Positions 17,654 through 26,075 of a stretch of DNA of 64,000 nucleotides are shown here, piece by piece. The notes below the pieces were generated by a model. The model had not been told where the DNA came from, did not search any database, and saw nothing but the letters and a program-made list of their open reading frames with translations. Every line of letters starts with the position of its first letter. Position 1 is the first letter of the stretch. Source of the stretch: an uncultured Dehalococcoidia bacterium (GTDB taxonomy: Bacteria > Chloroflexota > Dehalococcoidia > Lucifugimonadales > JAAXIE01); contig OX638353.1 of the NCBI GenBank assembly GCA_951813255.1, forward strand, positions 2,405,472 to 2,469,471, in the 5' to 3' direction. Made by a program: the position numbers and the translations under genes.

Positions 17654-18454
17654 ATGACCACCATTAACGACATAGCCGACTTGGCCCGCATCCTCAGGGA
17701 GCAGCCGGAATGGGCCGACACCATCCGCAGCATCCTGTTGGGGCAGGAACTGTTGGCCATGCCCGCCCGGCTTGCCGAGTTGGTTGAATCCGTTCAGGAA
17801 ATTCGCAACATCGTCCTTACTGAAGAGATGTTGACCCTGCCCGCCCGGTTTGACGAGTTCGTCCAGCTAACACAGGAGACACACCGGCAAGTTAACGAGC
17901 GGCTGGCCCTGCTGGAGGCCAACGTCGAGCGGCTGAACGTCAACGTGGAGCGGCTGGAAGGCCGTATGGAAAACATCGAAGGCCGTATGGGGAACATCGA
18001 AGGCCGTATGGACCGACTCGAAGGCCGCTTCGGCAACTTTGAGGGCAGCGAATACGAACGCAAGGTCCTCAACAGGGTGCTGCAGCGCAGTCGACAGCAG
18101 TTCGGCTTGGTCGATCCCTACTTGGCTTATTCCAACCACTTCCGGTCAGCTCCGCAATTCGACAGCGCCATGGCACGGGCCGCAAACGATGGACACGTCA
18201 CCATCGAGCAGGTGGAAGAGCTATACAACACCGATGCAATTGTCTCATCTCAGGACAACCGGTACCTGCTGGCAGAGACCTCCATCACCTTGGGAGACGG
18301 CGATGTGGACCGGGCGAAGCGTCGCGCAGCCATTCTGGCGGCCGCCACTAGGGGCGAGGCCATACCCGTCGTGGTCACCGCATACGCAGAAATCGCCCAA
18401 ACCCAGTACGCCACTACCCAGGAGGTAGCCGTCTTCAGCATCCCCTATCCCTGA
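17654..18454 (+). CDS. Coiled-coil protein with C-terminal nuclease-like domain
   Basis: 266 residues. The N-terminal helices are followed by a heptad-rich coiled coil (about 76-132) with 7-residue repeats of the form hEGRMxN. The DNA under this part is a 21-bp repeat. The C-terminal half (about 135-260) has NRYLLAETSIT followed by RAKRRAAIL and PVVVTAY. This resembles the degenerate PD-(D/E)XK fold of DUF3782-like coiled-coil proteins, with Glu but no clear ExK. Such proteins are common in cyanobacteria and Chloroflexota and have no known role. Family assignment is by pattern only. Confidence 0.72.
   Translation: MTTINDIADLARILREQPEWADTIRSILLGQELLAMPARLAELVESVQEIRNIVLTEEMLTLPARFDEFVQLTQETHRQVNERLALLEANVERLNVNVERLEGRMENIEGRMGNIEGRMDRLEGRFGNFEGSEYERKVLNRVLQRSRQQFGLVDPYLAYSNHFRSAPQFDSAMARAANDGHVTIEQVEELYNTDAIVSSQDNRYLLAETSITLGDGDVDRAKRRAAILAAATRGEAIPVVVTAYAEIAQTQYATTQEVAVFSIPYP
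17957..18031. repeat. Four 21-bp tandem repeat units inside the coiled-coil gene
   Basis: Units starting GAAGGCCGyaTGG begin at 17957, 17978, 17999 and 18020, an exact 21-bp period coding 7 residues each. The fourth is diverged. In-frame changes in copy number would lengthen the coiled coil by full heptads. Confidence 0.85.
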
Positions 18455-18523
18455 CCGCCCATTGCCAGTGCTCTATCAGACCTCGCCAATCTTCCGGCCC
18501 CGCTCTTGCCTCCCATCGAGGCC

Positions 18524-18874
18524 CTACTCGTAATACCTCACCTCGAAGGTGGTACACCCGTCAGACGACGTATAAGGCCCGTGGGGCATGCCCGGCGGGC
18601 GGCAGGCGTACATGCCCGCCGTGAATGTCTGGTTCAGGTTCTTATCATGCAGCCCGCCCTCCAGGACGTAGACCTCTTCCCAGAAGTCGTGGGAGATGAC
18701 CTCATCGGTCTCGGAGCCCGGCTCAAAATGCAGTAGCCTGCTCCCGACGCCCCTGTCCGGGTCCCAGTTCAGAATCTTTTCCGTGACTCCCTCGGCTGCG
18801 GCCCCCGACCCTCCGGGCGGGGTAGTCCAAGGCACGCTCTCTATCGCATGGAATTCCTGTTCTTCTTTGGACAC
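18524..18874 (-). CDS. Cupin domain protein (ChrR-like)
   Basis: 116-residue single cupin. The first motif region is ISHDFWEEVYVLEGG and the second PPGMPHGPYTS, with His in each. This is the pattern of ChrR/cupin_7 proteins and of small dioxygenase-like cupins, except that the first motif has one His instead of HxH. Most likely binds a metal and a small ligand in the cytoplasm. It converges with the coiled-coil gene and is next to a flavin monooxygenase on the other strand. No specific reaction can be named. Confidence 0.82.
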   Translation of the reverse strand: MSKEEQEFHAIESVPWTTPPGGSGAAAEGVTEKILNWDPDRGVGSRLLHFEPGSETDEVISHDFWEEVYVLEGGLHDKNLNQTFTAGMYACRPPGMPHGPYTSSDGCTTFEVRYYE

Positions 18875-19088
18875 TTGATACCTCCTGACTGCTTTTCCAA
18901 TGCCGGTGGGGGGGCGGCGTTGACACCGTTTAGGCCGCGCCTACAATAGACAAGCCCACGACGCAGCAGCTCGCTTCATGTGTCTGCATCATCGGCGTCG
19001 TCGGTTTGCGATGAAGGTTACCACCCCGCTCCCGCTACGGGCAAAGGAGTCCAGACAGGAGGAGGGGGCTGGACGGCTGGAGGAAACG

Positions 19089-20276
19089 GTGCAGGTATTC
19101 GTCTTCGACCACGTAAGCTATCCGGTACAGCTGCACGATGCGGTGGAGGGAGACCAGCTTCCCTATCCCCTGCCCAAGCGCCACTTCCAGCCTGAGCACG
19201 CTGTCAGCAACTACCGCGAGCACTTGGAAGCATGGTCCCTCATGGACGAGTTGGGGTTCGACGGCGTCTCCTTCAACGAGCACCACGCATCGCCCTACGG
19301 TTTGATGAACTCGCCCAACCTGATGGCTGCAGCCGCCTCCCAGTGCACCAATCGTATGAAGCTGCTGATCTACGGCAACGTGATTCCCATTCAGGACCCT
19401 CTGCGGTTGGCCGAAGAAATCTCCATGGTCGACTGCCTCACCAAGGGCCGCCTCATCGCTGGGATAGTACGGGGCATCCCCCGCGAGTACATGGTTTACA
19501 ACGTGGACATGGGCGAGTCGCGGGCACGTTTCGAGGAAGCCTTCGAGGTGATGAAGCACGCCTGGCAGGACGAGTCCTTCTCCTACGAGGGCCAGTTCTG
19601 GTCCTACAACGACGTCGCCATCTGGCCCCGCCCCGTGCAGCAGCCCCGGCCCACGGTATGGATGCCCGTGAGCGTCAGCAAGTCCTCCATCGAGTGGGCA
19701 GGCCGGGAGAACATACCGATAACCCCAGGCGAGGGTTCGGTGCGCAGCGTCACCGAGGACATTGTCAGACACTATGCCGAATCACTGGACCAGCACGGCC
19801 ACGCCATCACCCCGGACCACCTGATAATGCGGGTCCACTGCTACGTCGCCGACAGCCGTCAGCAGGCCTTGGAGGAGGCTGGCCCCTACGCCCTTTACTA
19901 CTGGCGCACCCTCTTCGGCCACGGCAGCGACCTCAGCTTCAACGAAGCCCGTCGCCAAGGCTACTCCAACGAGGAGGACTTGGGGCACCTGCGCCCCGAT
20001 AGCCTCAAGGCCCACATGGATGCCCGTGAAGTCCGCCGTCGCGTCACCCTCGAGGACATGCAGGACTCCGACCGCTGGTGCGCCGGGAGCCCTGAGGAAG
20101 TACGTGACAGCCTCATCAGGCAGGCTGAGGCCGTGGGCGCCAACACCATCATGCTCAACTTCAACCAGGGGGCCATGCCCCACGAGATGAACATGCGCGT
20201 GATACGCCGCTTCGCCGAAGAGGTCCTCCCCGACCTCCACGCCTACCAAGTGACCACGGTCCCCGCGGCCCAGTAG
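19089..20276 (+). CDS. Luciferase-like flavin monooxygenase
   Basis: 395 residues from the GTG at 19089, which has GGAGGAA about 4 bp before it; starts at 18978 and 19011 would add an unconserved tail. It has the bacterial-luciferase (LLM) TIM barrel: LGFDGVSFNEHHASPYG, RLAEEISMVDCLTKGRLIAGIVRG, and a C-terminal GSPEEVRDSLIRQ. The family uses reduced FMN or F420 to oxidise or reduce organics. It is a clear relative of the gene at 61559, sharing NEHH, GNVI, DPhRhAEEIShhDC and the MPHE ending. Expansion of this family is known in SAR202 Chloroflexota, where degradation of resistant organic matter has been suggested. Confidence 0.9.
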   Translation: MQVFVFDHVSYPVQLHDAVEGDQLPYPLPKRHFQPEHAVSNYREHLEAWSLMDELGFDGVSFNEHHASPYGLMNSPNLMAAAASQCTNRMKLLIYGNVIPIQDPLRLAEEISMVDCLTKGRLIAGIVRGIPREYMVYNVDMGESRARFEEAFEVMKHAWQDESFSYEGQFWSYNDVAIWPRPVQQPRPTVWMPVSVSKSSIEWAGRENIPITPGEGSVRSVTEDIVRHYAESLDQHGHAITPDHLIMRVHCYVADSRQQALEEAGPYALYYWRTLFGHGSDLSFNEARRQGYSNEEDLGHLRPDSLKAHMDAREVRRRVTLEDMQDSDRWCAGSPEEVRDSLIRQAEAVGANTIMLNFNQGAMPHEMNMRVIRRFAEEVLPDLHAYQVTTVPAAQ

Positions 20277-20354
20277 ATCACGGCGCCATCCCGGCCTTCC
20301 TCCCAACGCACCCGCGAGAGGGCGTCGTCGCAGGCGGGCTGAGGCCGGGTGCCT

Positions 20355-20534
20355 TCAGCAGAAGGGCAGGCCGCCAAGGTCAGAGTCTCTAAAGTCCAAC
20401 TGTTGTTCCAAGCTGCCTGGCACGCACCCGCTCAACTCATTGCCGTTGAGATACAGCCATTTCAGGTTACTGAGGCTGCCCAGTTCCGCCGGTATCTCCA
20501 CGCTGAACTCGGTGCCGCAGAGGTCCAGCGTTAC
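20355..20534 (-). pseudogene. C-terminal remnant of a leucine-rich-repeat protein
   Basis: About 60 residues read as plant-type LRR: GTEFSVEIPAELGSLSNL, then LKWLYLNGNELSGCVPGSL, ending SDLGGLPFC and a stop. That ending is the usual C-terminus of bacterial surface LRR proteins with this motif. The frame extends upstream to 20615 but without LRR pattern, and no matching N-terminal part or signal peptide is found nearby. It is therefore a truncated gene end. Confidence 0.7.
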
Positions 20535-20539
20535 TCTAA

Positions 20540-21032
20540 CTAACGAACATGATGCCTCTCCCCCCATGACACTAGCCCGTTGACACTCTCGCCCCTCCCC
20601 CTCTACGCTCAACAAATGACTCTAAGGGCACATTCAGACAGGACACTCGCAGCAGGGGCGCCAACAACGGTTACCCAAACCCCTTTTCAAAAATACCCCC
20701 GTTCGGCAGCCCAAGTGTCGCGGTCGCGCCGTCCCACCCTCCGCGCAGCCTCTCAAATCGCGCCGGTGTGTGGTACTGATGTGTCCCGTAAGACGCCATC
20801 ATTTCGTAGCTGGACCGACCCCAAGTGAGACGGATGGCACAACTTACAGATACAAACAAAGTGTTTCCAGCTACGAAGAGTGTCTCACGTGTACCCCTTC
20901 CAGATACGATTTCTGCCCTTCCTGTGATACAACGTAGTACAAACTGGCACCAAAGTGGGACACCATGGCCCACTGACATTTTCGGGTTGCCCCGTTACCC
21001 TCTCCCTGCTACGCTGGATCCCTGCGAAGATC
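20540..21032. other. Gene-free region of about 490 bp
   Basis: No reading frame here has a recognisable fold or good codon use. It holds a 12-bp inverted repeat (20803-20877, listed separately). The lower coding quality and the neighbouring LRR remnant suggest decayed sequence. Confidence 0.5.
20803..20877. repeat. 12-bp perfect inverted repeat with 51-bp spacer
   Basis: TTCGTAGCTGGA at 20803-20814 and its exact reverse complement at 20866-20877. No transposase gene lies inside or beside it, so it could be a relic of a small mobile element or a structured RNA. Confidence 0.55.
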
Positions 21033-21086
21033 GTGCTCCGGGCCCCGTCCGGGGCGGAAATCCACAAGGGAGAAAAACCCGAGCAC
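21033..21086 (+). ncRNA. Structured 5-prime leader of the M20 hydrolase gene (candidate)
   Basis: A closing stem GTGCTC (21033-21038) with GAGCAC (21081-21086) encloses a strong hairpin GCCCCG-TC-CGGGGC (21042-21055) and a small hairpin GGG/CCC (21068-21080), joined by GGAAATCCACAA. This three-way-junction layout lies about 50 bp before the Shine-Dalgarno of the next gene. It matches no riboswitch class I can recognise. A leader element or a chance fold are both possible. Confidence 0.4.
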
Positions 21087-21145
21087 ACACGCCAAGCTGT
21101 CCCAGTAGCGGGTACGAAATTCAGAGTTAAGCCGGAGGTAACAAG

Positions 21146-22411
21146 GTGACAATGGATGCACTGCAAGAGCGAGTTCTTTCTTTCCTCGACAAGGAAGAAC
21201 TGGTCCAGATGACCAAGGATGTGGTCAACATCGACAGCCCCACCGGAGGCGAGGAGGCCATCGGGAACTACCTGGCAACCCGCTTTGCCGACTTGGGCCT
21301 GCCCGTACAGAAGCAGGAGGTCGAGCCCGGCCGGAACAACATCATTGCCACTTGGAACGGCTCGGGAGACGGCCCGGATGTCCTTTTCCTTGGCCACATG
21401 GACTACGCCCCCGGCATCGGCAAGCCCGAAGCTCAGATGGTCGACGGCAACTGGATCGCCGGCATCGGTGCCTCCAACATGAAGTCCGCCTTCCCCTGCT
21501 ACTACATGGCCACCAAGATGCTGATGAAGGCTGGCATCCAGCCCCGGGGCGATGTGCGCCTCGCCGGCGTGGTCGGTGAAATCGAGCGCGCTCCCATCGG
21601 TGCCCACCAAGGCGCCGAGTGTCGTGGTGCAGGCTACGGGGCCCGCTACCTCGCCAGCCACGGCCAGCCTCCCGATATCGTCATCAACGGTGAGCCCACC
21701 GGCCTGCGTGTGCAGATTGCCAACGGCGGCTACATGTTTATCCGTATGACCACCCGTGGTGTGGTGCAGCACGCCTCTTACCGTCAGTACGGCGTCGACG
21801 CCCTCATGAAAATGGAGAAGGTGTTGCCCGAAATCCGTGCATGGGAGTCCGAGTACCAGGAGATGTTCCCTCATCCCTTCATGCGCCCCCGTGTCAACGT
21901 CGGCGCCATCGAGGGTGGCGTGCCCCAGAACCCTCCTCTGGTGGCTGCCTTCTGCCACGCCTACGTCGATGTCATCCTGCTCCCCGGCACCGACATACTC
22001 GCCGTAAAGCGCGAGGTGCGGTCCCTGGTGCAACGCATGAATGACCGCGACCCGGATCTGGGCCTTGAGTGGGAAATCTACATGGTGGCCAATGGCTACG
22101 AGATCGGTCACAACGAGTACCTGCCCAGTCTGGCCCGCGCCAGCCACCGCTTGGTCACCGGCCAGGAGCCCTTCGAGCCTGAGGCCGAGCGTTTCGGCGT
22201 CTCCAGCGACAACCACGTCTTCGCCGACATAGGCGCCGCCAGCATCACCTACGGCCCCGCAGGCATCTCCCGCGTCGTCCCCGGCGGCCACGCCGCCTAC
22301 GACCCGGTATACGGCGAGGTGGTGAATACCGATCACTTGGAAATATGCGCCAAGGTCTATGCCCTCACCGCCCTCGACCTCCTCACCAAGAGCCGCGAAG
22401 AGGTGATGTAG
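21146..22411 (+). CDS. M20-family peptidase/deacylase-like protein with altered metal site
   Basis: 421 residues. GTG start with GGAGG 8 bp upstream. The M20 first motif GHMDYAPG (His about 90) is present and the C-terminal VPGGHAAYDP fits the last metal-ligand region. But the second motif reads GIGASNMKSA where the family has D-x-K-G, so the bridging Asp is Asn. The third motif is VVGEIERAP where most members have DEE/GEE. The dimerisation (lid) domain is present. M20 enzymes remove acyl groups or cleave dipeptides using two zinc ions; here the site may be mono-metal or non-hydrolytic. It stands alone behind a structured leader. Confidence 0.88.
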   Translation: MTMDALQERVLSFLDKEELVQMTKDVVNIDSPTGGEEAIGNYLATRFADLGLPVQKQEVEPGRNNIIATWNGSGDGPDVLFLGHMDYAPGIGKPEAQMVDGNWIAGIGASNMKSAFPCYYMATKMLMKAGIQPRGDVRLAGVVGEIERAPIGAHQGAECRGAGYGARYLASHGQPPDIVINGEPTGLRVQIANGGYMFIRMTTRGVVQHASYRQYGVDALMKMEKVLPEIRAWESEYQEMFPHPFMRPRVNVGAIEGGVPQNPPLVAAFCHAYVDVILLPGTDILAVKREVRSLVQRMNDRDPDLGLEWEIYMVANGYEIGHNEYLPSLARASHRLVTGQEPFEPEAERFGVSSDNHVFADIGAASITYGPAGISRVVPGGHAAYDPVYGEVVNTDHLEICAKVYALTALDLLTKSREEVM

Positions 22412-22463
22412 AGAAGGCCCCAACCCATCGAAATGCGACCCGAATCAGCTAGGGACTCTGTAC

Positions 22464-22487
22464 CCCTTCCTCCTCAGGGGGGAAGGG
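22464..22487. terminator. Hairpin between convergent genes
   Basis: CCCTTCC (22464-22470) pairs with GGAAGGG (22481-22487) between the convergent M20-like and flavin-oxygenase genes. A second small hairpin CGCGA/TCGCG follows. There is no U-run, so termination is only suggested by position. Confidence 0.35.
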
Positions 22488-22514
22488 CGGACGCGAGCGG
22501 TCGCGGGTAGCCCC

Positions 22515-23693
22515 CTACCAGCCGGTGTCTCCGGGAGGCAGCCCCAGCATCACCCTTCCACCCGCTTCAAAATGGGAGGCGTGGCCTGCCAGGTGCTGTA
22601 TGGCCACATGCACATCGCGGAAGGACCGCTCCAGCGAGTGCTTGCGGAAGACGGCATTAGTGCCTGCCGCGTGGAACAGCATGTCCACCGCCTTCACTGC
22701 CTGCCGTGATGAGTGGGTGATCGCCAGCCGCGCTTGGGCAATCTCCTGCGTGGGGTTCGGGTCGCCTTGGGAAGCCGCCTGCCAAGCCTTGTCGAGGGCA
22801 TCCAGTGCATACGCCCTCGCGCTGCGTATGATGCCCTCAACTTCCCCCACCACCGCCTGCACCGCGCTCCGATCGCGCAGGGTAGCCGTCGAGTGGGTGG
22901 AACCAGCCTCAGTGGCCAGCTCGATGAAGGCATCCATGGCGCCCCTCGCCATCCCCAGCAAATTGGCCACATAGGGAGTCCAAACTGCCACCATCATCAG
23001 GCGCGGATGATACAGAGGCCCCTTTTCAACTGGTGGATCATTCAGGGAGAAGGTGTGCTCCTCCGGCACGAACCAGTCCTCTACCGAGTAGTCATGGCTG
23101 CCCGTGCCCGACATCCCTACCACCGACCAAGTGTCATGTATCTTGGCTGCCTCCGGTGGTAACAGCAGCAATCGTATCTGGGGCGCATCGGTCGACCCTC
23201 TCGCCGAATCGCCAGCTTCGACTTTGCAGGCGCAAACGACCACGTTGGCATGGGTGATGCCACTGCCAAATCCCCAGTGCCCCGTCACCCGGTAGCCTCC
23301 GGGCACCTGCCTCGCCCAGCCTTCGGGCCGCATGCTGCCCGCCAGCTTGAAGTCGGGAGGACGCCCGAAAAAATGCATCCCCACCGAGGGCTGGCACCAC
23401 CCCAACAGCACCGAACCGCCCCCGGAGATCACCGAGCACCAGCCCACGGCTCCGTCGACCTTGGAGACCTCTTCCACGGCGTGGAAGGCTGTCTTCAGGT
23501 CCAGTTCCGGCCCACCCATGGAGCGCGGCAAGAAAAGCTGAAACAGCCCCGAAGAGGCCATACCCTCAACCAGCTGAGGGGGCAACTGCCGTCCCGCCTC
23601 CATCTCCTGACGACATGCCTCGATTTGCGGTCGAAGCGCCTTGGCCGCTTCGACTACGCCGGAACGGGCCCGGCTATGTACCGATGGAGCCAA
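22515..23693 (-). CDS. Group D flavin monooxygenase (HsaA / acyl-CoA dehydrogenase fold)
   Basis: 392 residues with the acyl-CoA dehydrogenase fold of flavin-dependent monooxygenases such as HsaA and the C2 subunit of 4-hydroxyphenylacetate hydroxylase. N-terminal helices contain LFLPRSMGGPELDL; the middle has DGAVGWCSVISGG and GHWGFGSGITHANVVV; the C-terminus contains SRQAVKAVDMLFHAAG and RSFRDVHVAIQHLAGH, typical of the oxygenase rather than the dehydrogenase. The catalytic Glu of acyl-CoA dehydrogenases is not evident. It probably needs a separate flavin reductase, which is not nearby. The substrate may be phenolic or steroid-like but is unproven. Confidence 0.88.
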   Translation of the reverse strand: MAPSVHSRARSGVVEAAKALRPQIEACRQEMEAGRQLPPQLVEGMASSGLFQLFLPRSMGGPELDLKTAFHAVEEVSKVDGAVGWCSVISGGGSVLLGWCQPSVGMHFFGRPPDFKLAGSMRPEGWARQVPGGYRVTGHWGFGSGITHANVVVCACKVEAGDSARGSTDAPQIRLLLLPPEAAKIHDTWSVVGMSGTGSHDYSVEDWFVPEEHTFSLNDPPVEKGPLYHPRLMMVAVWTPYVANLLGMARGAMDAFIELATEAGSTHSTATLRDRSAVQAVVGEVEGIIRSARAYALDALDKAWQAASQGDPNPTQEIAQARLAITHSSRQAVKAVDMLFHAAGTNAVFRKHSLERSFRDVHVAIQHLAGHASHFEAGGRVMLGLPPGDTGW

Positions 23694-23866
23694 TAGGTAA
23701 CCTCAGTTGATATCCGTAGGGACTGCTCACTAGTGCCTGCCGTCCTGAATATGAAGCGTGGCCGAAAGGCTAGCACCAAGCGTGAGGAGGGTCAACCAAG
23801 TCCGGCCCACCGCGACGCCAATCCCCTGTTAAGCCCCCACAGACAAGTGGTACCATAGAAGCCCAA

Positions 23867-23940
23867 GGGCCGTTAGCTCAGCTGGTCAGAGCACCGGACT
23901 TTTAATCCGGGTGTCCAGGGTTCGAATCCCTGACGGCCCA
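23867..23940 (+). tRNA. tRNA-Lys (UUU anticodon)
   Basis: A complete cloverleaf: acceptor GGGCCGT/ACGGCCC, D-arm GCTCAGCTGGTCAGAGC, anticodon loop CTTTTAA with anticodon TTT on a CCGGA/TCCGG stem, and TPsiC loop GGTTCGAATCC. The discriminator is A at 23940 and no CCA is encoded. A weak TTAAGC ... TACCAT promoter-like pair (about 23829-23856) precedes it. Confidence 0.96.
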
Positions 23941-23974
23941 CTCTCCCGCAGCCGTAGCCGACCGCACACAGTAA

Positions 23975-24005
23975 CGGGCCTCCCCTTGAATGGCCCGCCC
24001 GATTT
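23975..24005 (+). terminator. Rho-independent terminator after tRNA-Lys
   Basis: CGGGCC (23975-23980) pairs with GGCCCG (23992-23997), loop 11, followed by cccgatttt. It lies 35 bp past the tRNA. The tail is only four T, so efficiency is uncertain. Confidence 0.5.
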
Positions 24006-24158
24006 TGTGTGTCTACACCATCACGTATACCTCGTCCTCTCTTCCCACCTACGGTCCCTCAACGTAGACAGTAAAACCCCGGGGACTATTCCGCCTTGGC
24101 TCGCCAAGATTCCCTGCTCTTGACGCTGTCATCAACAGCGACCATACTACTACTTCAC

Positions 24159-24206
24159 ATTAGTCTAGACTAATAGCAATGCTATGTGCCAACACTAACA
24201 ACGTTG
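24159..24206. promoter_or_regulatory. Cluster of palindromes before the DUF151 gene
   Basis: A perfect 16-bp palindrome ATTAGTCTAGACTAAT (24159-24174) is followed by TAGCAATGCTA (24174-24184) and CAACGTTG (24199-24206). Three symmetrical sites in 48 bp, 35-80 bp before the gene, look like operators for a dimeric regulator. The rest of 24006-24240 holds nothing else recognisable. Confidence 0.5.
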
Positions 24207-24240
24207 CGTTTCAACAGCACGACGACATGCGGAGGCAGCT

Positions 24241-24747
24241 ATGACACCTGTATTTCCACACTTGGTACGCAGGACTGCGTCCGGCTCGGGCGGCGAGCTT
24301 CTCCTGCGACTGAAGGATGGCCGGTCATTCTACGTGGTACAACTCCCGCTTGAGCAGGCGCGAATGCTCGCCGTAGAGATGCGAGGTCTGGCCACCGACA
24401 ACTGTCAGCTCCACCACCTCGCCCTGCGCATTGCCCAAGCCTTGGGCGCCGATGTCGCTCATGTGGTGATCAAGAATTCGGAACGCCCTGACGAAGTGCA
24501 GGGTCTGTTGCGCTTGGTCACTGCCGACGGGCTGAAGGAAGTAGATGTGGACGCGGCTGCAGCCCTGGCCTTGGCAGTCCATCTAGGGCTGCCCATCTTC
24601 ATAGACGGGGATTTCATCTCGGACAGCGAGCCTCCCCCAATCCCGAACGTCAGCCGCACCGCTGAACTTCCGCAGATACCAAAGCCCTTCCGCGAACTCC
24701 TCGAAGACCTCCACATGCCCGATCCCGAAGGGGGTTTCCCCATCTGA
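24241..24747 (+). CDS. Bifunctional nuclease family protein (DUF151/BFN)
   Basis: 168 residues. The BFN fold is seen in LLLRLKDGRSFYVVQLPLEQARMLAVEMRG, then LALRIAQALGADVAHVVIKNS, and the acidic end DVDAAAALALAVHLGLPIFIDGDF, all in the normal order. The family (DUF151) includes bacterial and plant proteins with reported RNase and DNase activity. GGAGG lies 5 bp before the ATG at 24241. A Pro-rich tail of about 40 residues extends the domain. It converges with the MFS gene, ending 2 bp away. Confidence 0.85.
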   Translation: MTPVFPHLVRRTASGSGGELLLRLKDGRSFYVVQLPLEQARMLAVEMRGLATDNCQLHHLALRIAQALGADVAHVVIKNSERPDEVQGLLRLVTADGLKEVDVDAAAALALAVHLGLPIFIDGDFISDSEPPPIPNVSRTAELPQIPKPFRELLEDLHMPDPEGGFPI

Positions 24748-24749
24748 AG

Positions 24750-26075
24750 CTAACCCGCTATCGGTACCAGCTTTGGCGGTGGCTCGCGAGAGGCGAGGAC
24801 CGCCAGCGCGCCTACGAGATGGGCTGCGACGAAGCCAGCGAACACGCCTCCATACGCCCCAGTGGCGTCGAAATAGATTCCACCAATCACAGGACCCATC
24901 GCTTGGAACACGATGGTGAAAGGCACGCTGACACCCCTCACTGCGCCTATGTGTACTCTGCCAAAGTACTTGGCCCAGATGAACTCGCTCAGGGGCACCG
25001 TACCGCCGAACCCGAACCCCCAACAGAAAAAGGCGAAGAACATCAGACCCAGAGAGCCCGTGTGCGCCGATACCAGCATGAGCACAACGCCTGCGGCACA
25101 GGTCGAGAGCGATATTGCAGACAGGTAGCGCACATGCACGCGCTGCAAGAAGTAGCCCCAAAAGACCTTGGACGAAAGGTTGGCCCCACCATTCAGGGCT
25201 ATGACTAAGGCTGCTTCAGTGCGAGTGAAACCGGTATCGGTCATGAAGGGAATGGCATGCACAAGAACGGACATGATCGCCATGGTGTGCAGTCCGTACG
25301 CCAGGATAAGGAGCCAGATGGCGGGTGTGCGGAGTGCCTCGCCTCGCGTGTATGAGTTGGCGGCATCCCGCCTCTGTGCCTCGAAAGCCCTTTCGGAACC
25401 GCCACTACCTGCCTGCGCGCCACCGTAGGTGCCATCGGGCAGAAGCCCATGGTCCTCGGGACGCCTCCGCATCATGAGCGCAACCGGTGCAACGATAGCG
25501 AAGATAACGATCGCCAAGACGACAAAGCCGCTTCGCCACCCCATCGAATCCACGACACTCGTCATGGTAACGGGCATGATTAGGCCCGCCAGCGAGACGC
25601 CTGACGACCCGAGCGCGATAGCCCAACCACGCCTCACAACAAACCACTTGGAGAGCGTCACATTGACAACCAGGCTTCCCACCAGCGAGAAGCCCACCCC
25701 GCCGGCAAGCATCGAGAGCAGGATGAACTGCCATAGCGCATCGACGCGCGACATGGCAAGGAATGCAATCGTGTAGACGCACGCCCCCGCAAGCATCAAC
25801 GGGCGCGCTCCATAACGGTCGACCAATGGCCCAACCAGAAACCCGGCAAGACCGCCCACAACAAAAGCGGCCGACGCTCCAGCAGTGTATTGGGCAGCAG
25901 TCCAGTCTAATTCCGCCGTCATGGGACGGAGGAAGACTCCGAGGATACTGCCACCGGCCCCCATCGCCACGAACTGGCCCACCACTGCGCCAAGGACGAT
26001 CCACCAACCCCAGAAAAGACCTCTTCGATTGCTAGGCAGCGCTGCTTGTTGGGTGGAGGCAGGATCCCGGTTCAT
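24750..26075 (-). CDS. MFS transporter, oxalate/formate antiporter-like
   Basis: 441 residues from the ATG at 26075 with 12 predicted membrane helices in two halves and a central loop rich in Gly/Ser (about 205-235). Helix 1 begins WGWWIVLGAVVGQFVAMG; the A-motif-like DRYGARPLML follows helix 2, as in the OFA and monocarboxylate branch of the major facilitator superfamily. That branch moves oxalate, formate, lactate or similar small acids. The frame upstream of 26075 is unconserved and lies in promoter sequence. No substrate gene adjoins it, so the cargo is unknown. Confidence 0.88.
   Translation of the reverse strand: MNRDPASTQQAALPSNRRGLFWGWWIVLGAVVGQFVAMGAGGSILGVFLRPMTAELDWTAAQYTAGASAAFVVGGLAGFLVGPLVDRYGARPLMLAGACVYTIAFLAMSRVDALWQFILLSMLAGGVGFSLVGSLVVNVTLSKWFVVRRGWAIALGSSGVSLAGLIMPVTMTSVVDSMGWRSGFVVLAIVIFAIVAPVALMMRRRPEDHGLLPDGTYGGAQAGSGGSERAFEAQRRDAANSYTRGEALRTPAIWLLILAYGLHTMAIMSVLVHAIPFMTDTGFTRTEAALVIALNGGANLSSKVFWGYFLQRVHVRYLSAISLSTCAAGVVLMLVSAHTGSLGLMFFAFFCWGFGFGGTVPLSEFIWAKYFGRVHIGAVRGVSVPFTIVFQAMGPVIGGIYFDATGAYGGVFAGFVAAHLVGALAVLASREPPPKLVPIAG

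Noticed and set aside
20671..20979. A 102-residue frame in the gene-free region
   Set aside because: Spans the 12-bp inverted repeat and has no coding character.
20885..22423. A 512-residue open frame on the minus strand
   Set aside because: It is antisense to the M20-like gene, His/Gly/Val-rich as expected from complement of coding DNA, and has no domain.
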